From Tardiphaga robiniae (GTDB lineage Bacteria > Pseudomonadota > Alphaproteobacteria > Rhizobiales > Xanthobacteraceae): DNA of 64,000 bases. Of the stretch, positions 24,727-33,134 are shown piece after piece. The position numbers and the translations under genes are program-made. The stretch lies in contig NZ_JABMCJ010000084.1 in NCBI RefSeq assembly GCF_013359755.1, positions 1 through 64,000 of the forward strand. The letters run 5' to 3'. Numbering within the stretch: the first letter of the stretch is position 1; every line of letters starts with the position of its first letter. Below the pieces are notes generated by a model. The model saw only the letters and a list, made by a program, of their open reading frames with translations. It was not told where the DNA came from and did not search any database.

Positions 24727-25746
24727 TTACGCCACGCCTGCGCGACGCACGCACGGCGCAAACGGATCGACCGCCCACGCCTCGCCGGATTTGAGCCACG
24801 CGCGGCTGATCTCAAGCCAATCCGCCAGCGGCAGCAACCGGAGACCAGAGGGCGTTGCCCAGCCCTGCGCTTCCGTCACGAACGGCGCATCGTCATGAGG
24901 GCGGCGCACGATCTGGACCACATGGGTGATCCCGCGTGGCCGCGGATGGTTCGCGGCCCATACCCCGCCCCCCTGTCGCAAGCCGATCGTGGCAAAGCGC
25001 GGCAGGCTTTCGAGATCGATCCGATCGCCTTCGAGAATAAAACCGGTGCGAGCCTCGATGACCTCGATCATGCGATCGGACCAGGTCGAAATCCCGGCAA
25101 TCTCACCGGCGCTGAAGACGCCGCTTCTGGATGCATCATTCATCGCTTGCATCGCACTGGACAGCAGCAGCGCAGCCCAGCCGGAGCAATCGATGACCGG
25201 CGGATCCCACGCAAGTCCTTCGGACTTGACGCCGCCTTTATAGCCGACCTGCCCCACATGGCGCTCGACGAGTTGCCACATGGCGGGAGCGATCAGACTC
25301 GTATGGGGAGGTTCAGCCAGCTCACGCACCAGACGCGCGACATGCGTTTTCAGCTCGCCCAGCGCGACGTCGGGAGGCGCCACGTCGATGTCATGCACGC
25401 GCCAATAGGTCACGCGATCTTCCCAACCCGGAAAGCGCGTCACCAGCAAGGTGCGGTGCTCGGCCTCCTTCACGGCCACGATCATATCGGACGCTGCAAG
25501 CGCATCATGCGTACAGGGTGCCGGCATCCGCGACGCGCCAAGGGGCGCAATGCCGTCGATGGTCAGAGCGTCGATGGTCTGCCGCGCCATCGGGCCGACA
25601 TTGTCCTTGCCCCGCTCGATGGCCAGGGCGTGAGACGTCGCCTCCCAGTCCAGACCGGCACGGCGCGCCAGGTGATTGAAGAGTTCTTCCGCATAGCGGC
25701 TGCGATAGTAGTTGCCGGTGCAGAGGAAGAGGACGGTCCTGGCCAT
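24727..25746 (-). CDS. Fusion of low-molecular-weight phosphatase and NlpC/P60-like domain
   Basis: 339 residues. Residues 1-145 resemble low-molecular-weight protein tyrosine phosphatase/arsenate reductase: the P-loop C-T-G-N-Y-Y-R-S gives C9-(X5)-R15, and D-I-D-V-A-P-P-D may supply the general acid. Residues 150-339 contain D-C-S-G-W with C187 and H275 in G-I-T-H-V, the arrangement of NlpC/P60 cysteine peptidases or amidases. The combination is unusual: phosphatases of this type act in the cytoplasm, and NlpC/P60 enzymes mostly cut peptidoglycan outside it. There is no signal peptide. ATG 25746; Shine-Dalgarno weak. Activity and substrate unknown. Confidence 0.7.
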   Translation of the reverse strand: MARTVLFLCTGNYYRSRYAEELFNHLARRAGLDWEATSHALAIERGKDNVGPMARQTIDALTIDGIAPLGASRMPAPCTHDALAASDMIVAVKEAEHRTLLVTRFPGWEDRVTYWRVHDIDVAPPDVALGELKTHVARLVRELAEPPHTSLIAPAMWQLVERHVGQVGYKGGVKSEGLAWDPPVIDCSGWAALLLSSAMQAMNDASRSGVFSAGEIAGISTWSDRMIEVIEARTGFILEGDRIDLESLPRFATIGLRQGGGVWAANHPRPRGITHVVQIVRRPHDDAPFVTEAQGWATPSGLRLLPLADWLEISRAWLKSGEAWAVDPFAPCVRRAGVA

Positions 25747-25896
25747 GGTCGAGTGTGTTTGGTGGGGCCTGCATTTGTCAATTGCAGCGCCCTAGCCGCC
25801 CGCCCAGCGCCGAAGGCCCATGGACCCCGCGGCCATTTTGCTGAATTGTGCCGGCCTCGCCTTGCGCCAACGAATCATCCCTCGGAGGACACCCCC

Positions 25897-26334
25897 ATGT
25901 CGCGCTCGCTTTTCCGCACCACCCTCGTCGCCGCCCTCGCTTTGATCGGCGCAAGCCTGTCCTCCGCAGCTTTCGCCGATAGCGGCACGATCCGCATCAA
26001 TGTGCTGAAGGGCGGCTGGTTCATCGGCGCGTCGGGCGGTTCGGGCACGCTGACCTTTCGCGGGCGGACCTATCCGCTGTCGATCGGCGGCTTGAGCGCG
26101 GGCCTGGTGTTCGGCGCGTCGCAGACCTATCTGTCCGGCCGCGTCAGCCGCATCAACAGCCCGGGCGATGTGGCCGGCGTCTATGGCGCAGGCGGCGCGG
26201 GGGCTGCCGTCGGCCGCGGCGTCAGCGCCATCGTGCTCACCAACGAGAAAGGCGCGCTGCTGGAACTCAGCGGCCGCCAGACCGGATTGATGGTTAATGC
26301 CGATCTCTCGGGCCTCGCCATCTCGCTGAGGTAA
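25897..26334 (+). CDS. Small exported glycine-rich protein (EipA/DUF1134-like?)
   Basis: 145 residues. Signal peptide (L-V-A-A-L-A-L-I-G-A-S-L, cleavage near A-F-A), then a glycine-rich beta domain with G-G-S-G-T-L-T-F-R-G-R-T-Y-P-L and V-Y-G-A-G-G-A-G-A-A. The pattern recalls the EipA/DUF1134 envelope proteins of alphaproteobacteria, but I am not sure of the family. ATG 25897 follows GGAGG by 7 bp. The much longer open frame from 24721 is antisense to the phosphatase fusion gene and is rejected. Confidence 0.65.
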   Translation: MSRSLFRTTLVAALALIGASLSSAAFADSGTIRINVLKGGWFIGASGGSGTLTFRGRTYPLSIGGLSAGLVFGASQTYLSGRVSRINSPGDVAGVYGAGGAGAAVGRGVSAIVLTNEKGALLELSGRQTGLMVNADLSGLAISLR

Positions 26335-26354
26335 GCCGCGAGCCCATAAGCGGA

Positions 26355-26385
26355 GCACGGACGCCTTGCTCCAAGGCGCCCGTGC
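26355..26385 (+). terminator. Hairpin downstream of the exported protein gene
   Basis: A 14-position stem (26355-26368 with 26372-26385) with one A/C mismatch and a CTC loop, 20 bp after the stop codon. No T-run follows, so it is a possible terminator or 3'-end stabiliser. Confidence 0.5.
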
Positions 26386-26727
26386 AACACATATCCGCGA
26401 ACCGACGCCCCGGCGCACGATAGGCCGCATTCGGGAATGGCGCTTTATCAAGCCCCCATTCAGCGAAATGGCAGGGGGTCATCGATCGCGCGAATGTGCA
26501 CGCGACGTCATCGTGGCTTCACACTCGCTAAAGATTTTATCGATCCCTTTTTGCGCTCTGGTGTGCAGCGCAATGCGCGCGACGCGATGTCGCGCAACAC
26601 CGCGTGAAGGTTCACGCCCACACTTCAAAACAATGTCACCAGCCGTCATCCACGTTTCATCGCACGGGCCAAGATACGCCCCAATGCGCCAGCATGGTCC
26701 GCGCAGCTCGAGACGACGGAGTGTATC
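26386..26727. other. Intergenic region without recognised gene
   Basis: About 340 bp with no convincing frame. A 181-codon minus-strand frame (26479-27024) crosses it but also covers the better supported small gene at 26728 and shows no domain. The promoter of that gene is probably near its right end. Confidence 0.45.
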
Positions 26728-26946
26728 ATGACAACCGACCCGACACCGAAGTTCGACGCAAACTATGTGGCCACGCTGCGCCAGGTGCTGGATATCGCTG
26801 TGCAGCAGATCGCCGTGCAGCATCGCACCCCAGCGACGAAGGCGATGATGGCGGAGACCATCGTGCGCCATGCGGCCGGCGGCATCACCGACGCTCATGC
26901 GCTCGTGTCGCACGCCGTGACCGCAGGCGCCAACGGCGCGCCGTAA
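26728..26946 (+). CDS. Small hypothetical protein (72 aa)
   Basis: Soluble, helix-rich (L-R-Q-V-L-D-I-A-V-Q-Q-I-A, then A-M-M-A-E-T-I-V-R-H-A). No family recognised. ATG 26728 follows GGAG by 7 bp. Short proteins of this look recur in Bradyrhizobium-type genomes. Confidence 0.55.
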   Translation: MTTDPTPKFDANYVATLRQVLDIAVQQIAVQHRTPATKAMMAETIVRHAAGGITDAHALVSHAVTAGANGAP

Positions 26947-27068
26947 CGTTGCTGCGCAATCTTTCGCAACGCAAAAAGCGGGAACTGCCACGTATTTGAT
27001 GGCATGCCGCCACGTCTTCGCCAAACCGGGCGGCGAAGTTCCATCGAAGCCGATGGAAAACGATACCG

Positions 27069-27257
27069 ATGATTATGTCAGAAAATTATTTCAGAGACCG
27101 CGCGGACGATTGCAACCGCCTCGCCCGCGAGGAGAGCGATCTGGAAATGCGCGGCATGCTCTGCGATCTCGAACTGGATTATCGCGCCAAGGCACTCCAT
27201 GCTGCGGCCCATGGCTGGCGCGACGCGCCGCGATATTTCGAATTGGCTGAGGCGTAG
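27069..27257 (+). CDS. Small hypothetical protein (62 aa)
   Basis: Helical protein of the Y-F-R-D-R-A-D-D-C-N-R-L-A type, a pattern common in small Bradyrhizobium proteins of unknown function (A-E-E-C-R-R-L-A style, ending in Y-R-A-K-A-L). The start may be 27069 or the ATG at 27075, which gives M-S-E-N-Y-F. Shine-Dalgarno weak. Confidence 0.6.
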   Translation: MIMSENYFRDRADDCNRLAREESDLEMRGMLCDLELDYRAKALHAAAHGWRDAPRYFELAEA

Positions 27258-27300
27258 GCCTGTCGCGCGCGACAGCAGACCGGCCGAATCTTTCTCAATC

Positions 27301-28287
27301 TTAAGCTTTCACGAGCCGCACCTGAGTGCCCCAGGGATCGGCGATCATAATGCCATCTGCAATCGACTCGCCTGACAGGCCCGCCGCCGCAAGACGGCGC
27401 TTGCGGTCAGTTATGACAGCATCATCGGCAATACGGAGCGAGAACCAGGCCAGCCCGGTCTCCTGCGCGTTGCGCGGACCACTGCCGGCGCTCTGCCATG
27501 TGTTGATGCCGATGTGATGGTGATAGCGACCAGACGACAGGAATGCGACACCCGGCCGGCCAAGCCGCGTCGGCTCCATCCCGATCAGCCCCTCATAAAA
27601 ATTGCGCCCGCGCGCGACATCGCCGACGCGTAGATGCATGTGGCCGATACGCAGCGCCTTCGGCGCGGTGTGATACTGATCGCGGGTTGTGTCCGTCTGC
27701 GCCACGATGTTGTCGATGTCGAGCTGGTCGGTTCCCATAGTGACCATGTCGCCGGTCCATTTCCACGCCGATGGCGGCCGGTCCGAATAGACCTCGATGC
27801 CGTTGCCCTCGGGATCGGTGAGATAGGAGGCTTCGCTGACGTGATGATCGGCAAAGCCATCGAACGGCGTGCGCGCCAGTGCAGCATGGACCAGCCAGCG
27901 CGCGAAATCGGCGCGGCTCGGCATCAGGAACGCGGTGTGAAACAGCCCCGCGGTGGTCTGCGCTTCCAGTGGCGCATCGGGCCGATGGATCAGATGCAGC
28001 AGCGCCACGCCATCGACGCCGAGCACGACCTCGGTCTTGTCCGTGCTGATGGTGTCGAGCTTCAGCAGGTCTGTGTAATAGGTCCGCATCTTGCCGAGGT
28101 CGCGGACACGAAGCGCGGCGGCACCGATCCGCATCGGCGTCTGCTGCGCGAAGGGGAGCGGTGACAACGCGGCCGGGCCGGAATCGACACCGCCCTCGGC
28201 CCGCACCGCGCCCATCAGCGCGGTCTGGCTGGCAGCGAAGGCGGCGAGCTTCATCACCTGTCGGCGCGTGGTCATGCGGGGGTCCAT
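27301..28287 (-). CDS. Tat-exported VOC (glyoxalase/catechol-2,3-dioxygenase-like) protein
   Basis: 328 residues, with a twin-arginine type N-terminus (T-R-R-Q-V-M-K-L-A-A-F-A) and two VOC modules: R-V-R-D-L-G-K-M with L-L-H-L-I-H and D-P-E-G-N-G-I-E-V-Y in the first, H-M-H-L-R-V-G-D and H-H-H-I-G-I-N in the second. The layout resembles CatE-type catechol 2,3-dioxygenases (extradiol ring cleavage), though export of such an enzyme would be unusual. Start uncertain (28287 or the ATG at 28275); neither has a clear ribosome site. Divergent from the tannase-family gene, which also suggests aromatic substrates. Confidence 0.75.
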   Translation of the reverse strand: MDPRMTTRRQVMKLAAFAASQTALMGAVRAEGGVDSGPAALSPLPFAQQTPMRIGAAALRVRDLGKMRTYYTDLLKLDTISTDKTEVVLGVDGVALLHLIHRPDAPLEAQTTAGLFHTAFLMPSRADFARWLVHAALARTPFDGFADHHVSEASYLTDPEGNGIEVYSDRPPSAWKWTGDMVTMGTDQLDIDNIVAQTDTTRDQYHTAPKALRIGHMHLRVGDVARGRNFYEGLIGMEPTRLGRPGVAFLSSGRYHHHIGINTWQSAGSGPRNAQETGLAWFSLRIADDAVITDRKRRLAAAGLSGESIADGIMIADPWGTQVRLVKA

Positions 28288-28360
28288 GGCGGCAGAAGGG
28301 GTTCAAGAGCGGATCATTGTGGATAGCAGGCGACCATACGGGGTCAAATCACATCGCTGT

Positions 28361-28384
28361 AGGCCCAATCCGCGGGCCTTTTTT
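28361..28384 (+). terminator. Terminator-like hairpin in the leader of the tannase-family gene
   Basis: AGGCCC (28361-28366) pairs with GGGCCT (28374-28379), followed by T-rich bases (28380-28384). It lies between two divergent genes, so on the plus strand it could be an attenuator 100 bp before the tannase-type start. The next 13 bp (28384-28396) form a perfect palindrome TAACAT-A-ATGTTA that could be an operator. Confidence 0.55.
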
Positions 28385-28483
28385 AACATAATGTTACGTT
28401 CCGACATCGTTTTGGTAGTTGATCGCAGGGGCGAAGTGAGGAGAACTCACCCCAACTCAAAAATAAAACAGACGGGAAACGCC

Positions 28484-30469
28484 ATGTCGACAGCCCCCCA
28501 CATCGTCCATGATGACAACCGCGCGCGTGCCATCGTGACGGCGATAGCCTTGTTTGCCGCGCTATGCGGCACCACCGCCCCCGCTTCCGCACAACAGCTC
28601 GGCTGCGACGACGGTATCAAGACTGCATTTCATCCCGATGAGGCCACCACCGTGGTGGCCGTGCGGGCGATCAAAAAGGGCGAGGAACTGGTCGCACAGG
28701 ATTCGCCCCGCCCGATCACCATGGCGGCGGACATGTGCCTTGTGAAGCTTCTGGTGGGGCCAGGCTTCACGGCGGAAAAGGACAAGACTGCACGCTCCTG
28801 GTCCGAGGGCATCGGCATCGAGGTCTGGCTGCCGACATCGTCGAACTGGAATACGCGCATCCGCAATTACGGCGGCGGCGGCTGGGTCGGCGGTGGCCAT
28901 CGCACTGCCGACAAGATCGGCAGCAAGGTGCCCGCCCTCGTCAACGCCAATATGGGTTATGCCTCGGGCACCACCGATGCAGGACAACCCTGGTATCAGG
29001 ACGGCTCCTTCACATTCCTCTCCGACGGCAAGGTCAATGTCGAGGCGTTCCGCGACTTCTCGGTCCGCGCCATGGTGGAGCAGGCCGTCAAGACCAGGGC
29101 GCTCGTCACGCTCTATTACGGCAAGGCGCCGGCTTACGCTTATTACGACGGCCACTCGCAGGGTGGCCGGCAGGGCATGAAGATCGCCCAGGACTATCCC
29201 GAGCTCTATGACGGCTACATGATCGCGCAGCCGGCGCTCAACATCCCGCAATTCGGCACGGCTGCGCTGTATCCGCAGATCGTGATGAAGACCGAGCTCG
29301 GCTTCACAGCACTCGACAAGCCGAAAGCCACCGCCTTTGCCACCAAGATCGACGCCGCCAACAAACGCGCACTCGCAGCCTGCGACAAAGCCGGGATCGG
29401 TTTCCTGCTCGATCCGTTCGCCTGCGATTACGATCCCGCACGCGATGCCGCAGCTCTCTGCAGCGGCGAGGCTGGCCAGGGCGTTACCGGCAGTAATGCC
29501 GATGCGGCAACCTGCATGAGCATCAAGGAAGCGATGGCGCTCGACAGGATCTGGTTCGGCGCAACGCCCGATGGCAGCTATGACGCCGCGCAAAGCTCCG
29601 ACAGCCGCAGTGGCAAGGTGCTCGGCACGAAACAGGTGTGGTGGGCCTTCACCAGGACCACGGCGATCGGCAGCCAGATCACCGGTACAGCCGCCGGCAG
29701 CGTGGCCCTGGCCCTGCAGGACGTCCGCTACGCCGCCGATGCCAGCGCCACCAACCCGTCGGACATTCCGTTCAACAACGGCTCGACCACTGAACGCAAC
29801 AAGTGGCAGGAGCTCAGCTATGCCGGTCTGGCCGATACGGTGAACAAGAACCTTGCCCTGCAGCCCACCCTGTTCAGCAATCTCGGCACTGACAAGGCGG
29901 ATCTCGGCAAGTTGCGCGATCTCGGTCGCAAGATCATCGTCTATAGCGGCCTTGTCGATGACGCGATCCCGCCCGCCGGCAATGTCAACTATCACGAGCG
30001 CGTCGCCGCACAGATGGGCGGTCATACCGAGGTGCAGAGGTTCATGCGGATGTATCTGCTGCCCGGTTCGGCCCACAGCTCGCAGGGCCGCGCCTATACC
30101 GTGGGCGGCCAGAACGACTCCGTGCCGCTGCCGAAACTACCCGGCAATGCCAACCAGACGCCGACGCGTGAGCAGGATCAGTTCTTCACCGCGCTGACGG
30201 ACTGGGTCGAGAAAGGTGTGGCTCCCGGCGAGATCGCACTGACGTCGCGCGACAGCAAGTTGAGCTATCCGGCTTGCGTCTATCCGTTGCGGACAGTGTG
30301 GAATGGTGGAGCAGTGACACAGGCGGGAGCTTCGGCTGCAAGTAGCTGTCATTCCGGCGGCGCGAGAGCGAAAGCTCTCGCCTCTCGTTCGTTATGGCCG
30401 GACTTGATCCGGCTATCCACAAATTGCCGCTCGGTACGCTCCTGCGATTTTAACGATTCTAGTGTGTAG
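28484..30469 (+). CDS. Tannase/feruloyl-esterase-family secreted hydrolase with an odd C-terminus
   Basis: 661 residues. A signal peptide (I-A-L-F-A-A-L-C-G, cleavage near A-S-A) leads to a tannase/feruloyl esterase fold with the nucleophile motif G-H-S-Q-G-G and several cysteines typical of the family. It should hydrolyse ester-linked aromatic compounds outside the cell. The ATG at 28484 is preferred over the long open frame from 28091, which is antisense to the VOC gene. The last ~40 residues (from about 622) are read from an interspersed palindromic repeat, so the natural stop codon was probably lost and the tail is likely foreign to the enzyme. Confidence 0.83.
   Translation: MSTAPHIVHDDNRARAIVTAIALFAALCGTTAPASAQQLGCDDGIKTAFHPDEATTVVAVRAIKKGEELVAQDSPRPITMAADMCLVKLLVGPGFTAEKDKTARSWSEGIGIEVWLPTSSNWNTRIRNYGGGGWVGGGHRTADKIGSKVPALVNANMGYASGTTDAGQPWYQDGSFTFLSDGKVNVEAFRDFSVRAMVEQAVKTRALVTLYYGKAPAYAYYDGHSQGGRQGMKIAQDYPELYDGYMIAQPALNIPQFGTAALYPQIVMKTELGFTALDKPKATAFATKIDAANKRALAACDKAGIGFLLDPFACDYDPARDAAALCSGEAGQGVTGSNADAATCMSIKEAMALDRIWFGATPDGSYDAAQSSDSRSGKVLGTKQVWWAFTRTTAIGSQITGTAAGSVALALQDVRYAADASATNPSDIPFNNGSTTERNKWQELSYAGLADTVNKNLALQPTLFSNLGTDKADLGKLRDLGRKIIVYSGLVDDAIPPAGNVNYHERVAAQMGGHTEVQRFMRMYLLPGSAHSSQGRAYTVGGQNDSVPLPKLPGNANQTPTREQDQFFTALTDWVEKGVAPGEIALTSRDSKLSYPACVYPLRTVWNGGAVTQAGASAASSCHSGGARAKALASRSLWPDLIRLSTNCRSVRSCDFNDSSV
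30347..30420. repeat. Interspersed palindromic repeat inside the tannase-type gene 3' end
   Basis: Contains GTTATGGCCGG...CCGGCTATCCAC, a degenerate copy of the element also seen at 32999 and 61701, and a perfect 8-bp hairpin with a GAAA tetraloop (30362-30381). It is read through in frame by the upstream gene. Confidence 0.7.
30447..30463. promoter_or_regulatory. Candidate iron-regulator box upstream of TonB receptor 1
   Basis: ATTTTAA-CGA-TTCTAGT, 107 bp before the receptor start. 13 of 17 positions match the motif before receptor 2 (54821-54837), and the right half resembles the TTCTAA half of the mbfA box (60291-60307). It lies within the extended tail of the tannase-type gene. Confidence 0.45.
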
Positions 30470-30569
30470 AGGTTCTAACTTGGCAGGTAATGCCATGCGC
30501 GATTTGATGTCCTAGAGACCACGCAGGAATCGGGCTCAGTCAGTCCGAACGACATGCGGGGCGTTATCG

Positions 30570-32855
30570 GTGGGGATCGTCGAAAGAAAAGTCACCAAGG
30601 CAATGTGTCTTGGTGCAGCGAGTTCTATTGTCTTGTTGATGGGCCTGTCAGCGCAAGCAAGCGCACAAATGCTTGCGCAAGCCACCGGCACGGAGACGCC
30701 TTCAGCGCGCGCCACGCAGCTGGATCCCGTCATCGTTCAAGGCAGCGCAGACCGGCGCGCCAAACCCAAGAACACTGCGCGCAGCAGCGCGTCGCGCACC
30801 GCCGCACGGGCGGCGCGCACAGCCACGCGTCAGGGAACAGTCACTCCGAGCAATGTGCCGGGCGCCCGCGCAACGGAATCCGCATGGGGCCCCGTTCAAG
30901 GCTATGTGGCCACGCGAAGTGCCACGGGCACCAAAACAGATACGCCTCTGATCGAGACGCCGCAGTCGATTTCGGTGGTGACGCCGGAGCAGATGCGCGA
31001 CCAGGGCGCGCGAACCGTCGGTGAGGCGCTAGCCTATACGGCGGGCGTGCAAACCCAGCCCTATGGCTACGATGCCCGCTATGACCAGTTCCTGATCCGC
31101 GGATTTGCAGCTAACCAATACGGCAACTACCGCGACGGCCTGCGGCAGGGTAACGGCTCCTTCGCCTATTTCCGCAACGAACCCTACGGTGCCGAGCGTC
31201 TCGAAGTGATGCGCGGTCCGTCCTCGGTGCTATACGGCGCCAACGAAGCCGGCGGCATGGTGAACTATGTCAGCAAGATGCCGCTTGAGAAGCGGCTCAA
31301 CGAAGCCGGGCTCGATATCGGCAATTTCAATCGCTATCAGGGCCGTTTCGATTTCAGCGGGCCGACGCTCGACAACGACAAGCTGCTCTATCGCTTCACC
31401 GGCCTGGTGCGTGACAGCGGCACGCAGATTCCCGGCACCTGGGACGATCGCGTGTTTCTGGCGCCGAGCTTAACCGCAAAGCTGGGCGAAGACACGACGC
31501 TCACGGTGCTGGCCGAATACGAGCGCAGCAAGACGTCGATGTGGCCGTATTATTTGCGCAACCCGGCGACGGGCGTGGTGACCAATATTCGTCTCGGCGA
31601 TCCGTCATTCGATGCGCTCACGCAGTCGCAGGCCTCGGTCGGCTACAGGCTCGAACATCGCTTCAATGAGGCTGTGACGTTCCGGCAGAACGTCCGGCTC
31701 GGGCACGTGTCGTTCGAAGGCAACATGGTCGATGCGCTCAGTCTCGCGCCCGACGGCCGCACGTTGAACCGCTACGCGGCAACCTTCAAGGAAAGCCTGA
31801 ACACCTTCAATATCGACAATCAGGTCCAAGCCAGGTTGGCGACCGGCCCGATCAAGCATACGGTCCTGGCCGGAGTCGATTACTTCCGGCAGGGAACGAC
31901 CTTTGGCTCCTATGCGGGCGCCGGTCCGTCGCTCGACCTGACAAATCCTGTTTATAGCACTTCGGCGCCGACATTGCCCTTGTCGCTTCTAGGCGCCAAC
32001 AGCCAGACTCTCGGTCAGCTCGGACTTTACGCGCAGGACCAGATGGCACTGGGCGGCTGGCGGCTGACCATCGGCGGCCGGCAGGACTTTGCCGAGCTCT
32101 CGGACCATAACGACCTGTCAGGCGTGACCACCACGAGCGACCCAAGCAAGTTCACAGGCCGCGCAGGATTGCTGTATCTGTTCGACAACGGGCTCGCGCC
32201 TTACGTCAACTACGCGACATCGTTCCTGCCGCAGACCGGCACGACGCGCGGCGGCACGCCGTTTGCGCCGACCACAGGCGAATCCTTTGAGGCCGGCATC
32301 AAGTATCAGCCGCTTGGCTGGAACAGCTACTTCACGGCGACCTGGTTCAACCTGACCAAGGACAACGTCCTGACCACCGATCCGGTCTTCGGTTCGCCGT
32401 ACTCGGTGCAGACCGGCCAGATCCGCTCACGCGGAACCGAACTGGAGGCGGTGCTGTCTCTGGCAGAGGGACTCAAGGGTGTCGCGTCCTATAGCTATAC
32501 TGACGCCACCGTGACTCGCAGCAACGGGGCCGATCTCGGCAAGGTGCCGATCGGCGTGCCCACCCAGCAGGCGGCGATTTTCCTCGACTACACCTGGCAG
32601 AGCGGTCCGATCGCGGGCTTCGGTGTCGGCGCCGGCGCACGCTGGATCGGCCAGACCTGGGCTGACGACATCAATACGATCAGAAATTCTGCGATCACAG
32701 CGTTCGATGCGGGTGTGCATTACGATTATCGCGGCATGCGCCTGGCCGTGAATGCGCGCAATCTGTCGGACGAGCGTGTTCCGATCTGCAACGGCGGCAC
32801 TTGCACCTTCACACAGGGGCGCACCGTTCTCGGCAGCCTGACAGCGCGATGGTGA
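30570..32855 (+). CDS. TonB-dependent siderophore receptor 1 (FhuA/FoxA-like)
   Basis: Outer-membrane receptor of 761 residues. A signal peptide (I-V-L-L-M-G-L-S-A, A-S-A) is followed by a possible TonB box (D-P-V-I-V-Q-G), an Arg/Ala-rich spacer, a plug domain (E-T-P-Q-S-I-S-V-V-T-P-E-Q-M; L-E-V-M-R-G-P-S-S-V-L-Y-G) and a beta-barrel ending in L-T-A-R-W with a terminal aromatic residue. The plug wording fits ferrichrome/ferrioxamine-type receptors. Start GTG 30570 is uncertain; the ATG at residue 12 is possible. It and receptor 2 share the plug wording and a related upstream motif, so both are probably iron-regulated. Confidence 0.88.
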   Translation: MGIVERKVTKAMCLGAASSIVLLMGLSAQASAQMLAQATGTETPSARATQLDPVIVQGSADRRAKPKNTARSSASRTAARAARTATRQGTVTPSNVPGARATESAWGPVQGYVATRSATGTKTDTPLIETPQSISVVTPEQMRDQGARTVGEALAYTAGVQTQPYGYDARYDQFLIRGFAANQYGNYRDGLRQGNGSFAYFRNEPYGAERLEVMRGPSSVLYGANEAGGMVNYVSKMPLEKRLNEAGLDIGNFNRYQGRFDFSGPTLDNDKLLYRFTGLVRDSGTQIPGTWDDRVFLAPSLTAKLGEDTTLTVLAEYERSKTSMWPYYLRNPATGVVTNIRLGDPSFDALTQSQASVGYRLEHRFNEAVTFRQNVRLGHVSFEGNMVDALSLAPDGRTLNRYAATFKESLNTFNIDNQVQARLATGPIKHTVLAGVDYFRQGTTFGSYAGAGPSLDLTNPVYSTSAPTLPLSLLGANSQTLGQLGLYAQDQMALGGWRLTIGGRQDFAELSDHNDLSGVTTTSDPSKFTGRAGLLYLFDNGLAPYVNYATSFLPQTGTTRGGTPFAPTTGESFEAGIKYQPLGWNSYFTATWFNLTKDNVLTTDPVFGSPYSVQTGQIRSRGTELEAVLSLAEGLKGVASYSYTDATVTRSNGADLGKVPIGVPTQQAAIFLDYTWQSGPIAGFGVGAGARWIGQTWADDINTIRNSAITAFDAGVHYDYRGMRLAVNARNLSDERVPICNGGTCTFTQGRTVLGSLTARW

Positions 32856-32998
32856 GCGCGCGCCTGCGAAACCTCTGCTGAAGCAGTTCTGGCTGCAGGA
32901 ATGACGTGAAACGACGGAGCGGCGCAGGCGGATAGCTTTGAGGGCAAGTAACCGTAGCCTCAACATCGATTTGTTGGTCCAGGCAATGCACTCTCATT

Positions 32999-33085
32999 CG
33001 TCATGGCCGGGCTTGTCCCGGCCATCCACGCCTTCCTTTGGCACGGCTCAAGACGTGGATGCCCGGCTCAAGGCCGGGCATGACG
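32999..33085. repeat. Bradyrhizobium-type interspersed palindromic element
   Basis: Starts with CGTCATGGCCGGGC and ends with GCCGGGCATGACG; inside are GTCCCGGCCATCCACG and CGTGGATGCCCGG, giving nested inverted repeats. It sits between convergent genes (receptor 1 and the gene at 33135). A related element is at 61701-61806, and a degenerate one at 30347-30420. Confidence 0.82.
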
Positions 33086-33134
33086 TGGAGAGATCGGTGC
33101 AGATCACGAGCGGCTGACCAGCGCGCTTGATCTG

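Noticed and set aside
24721-25896. Long plus-strand frame leading into the small exported protein
   Set aside because: Antisense to the phosphatase fusion gene; the true start at 25897 has GGAGG and a signal peptide.
28562-28592. Possible tRNA or rRNA remnants anywhere in the window
   Set aside because: Reading both strands I found no cloverleaf with conserved T-loop GGTTCGA-type sequence and no rRNA-like stretch; a tRNAscan run would be the decisive check.
28562-30076. 504-codon minus-strand frame over the tannase-type gene
   Set aside because: Shadow of the G/C-third-position bias; the plus-strand gene has a signal peptide and G-H-S-Q-G-G motif.
32999-33085. Possible CRISPR array
   Set aside because: Only one copy of nested inverted repeats at this spot, no regular spacers, no cas genes in the window.
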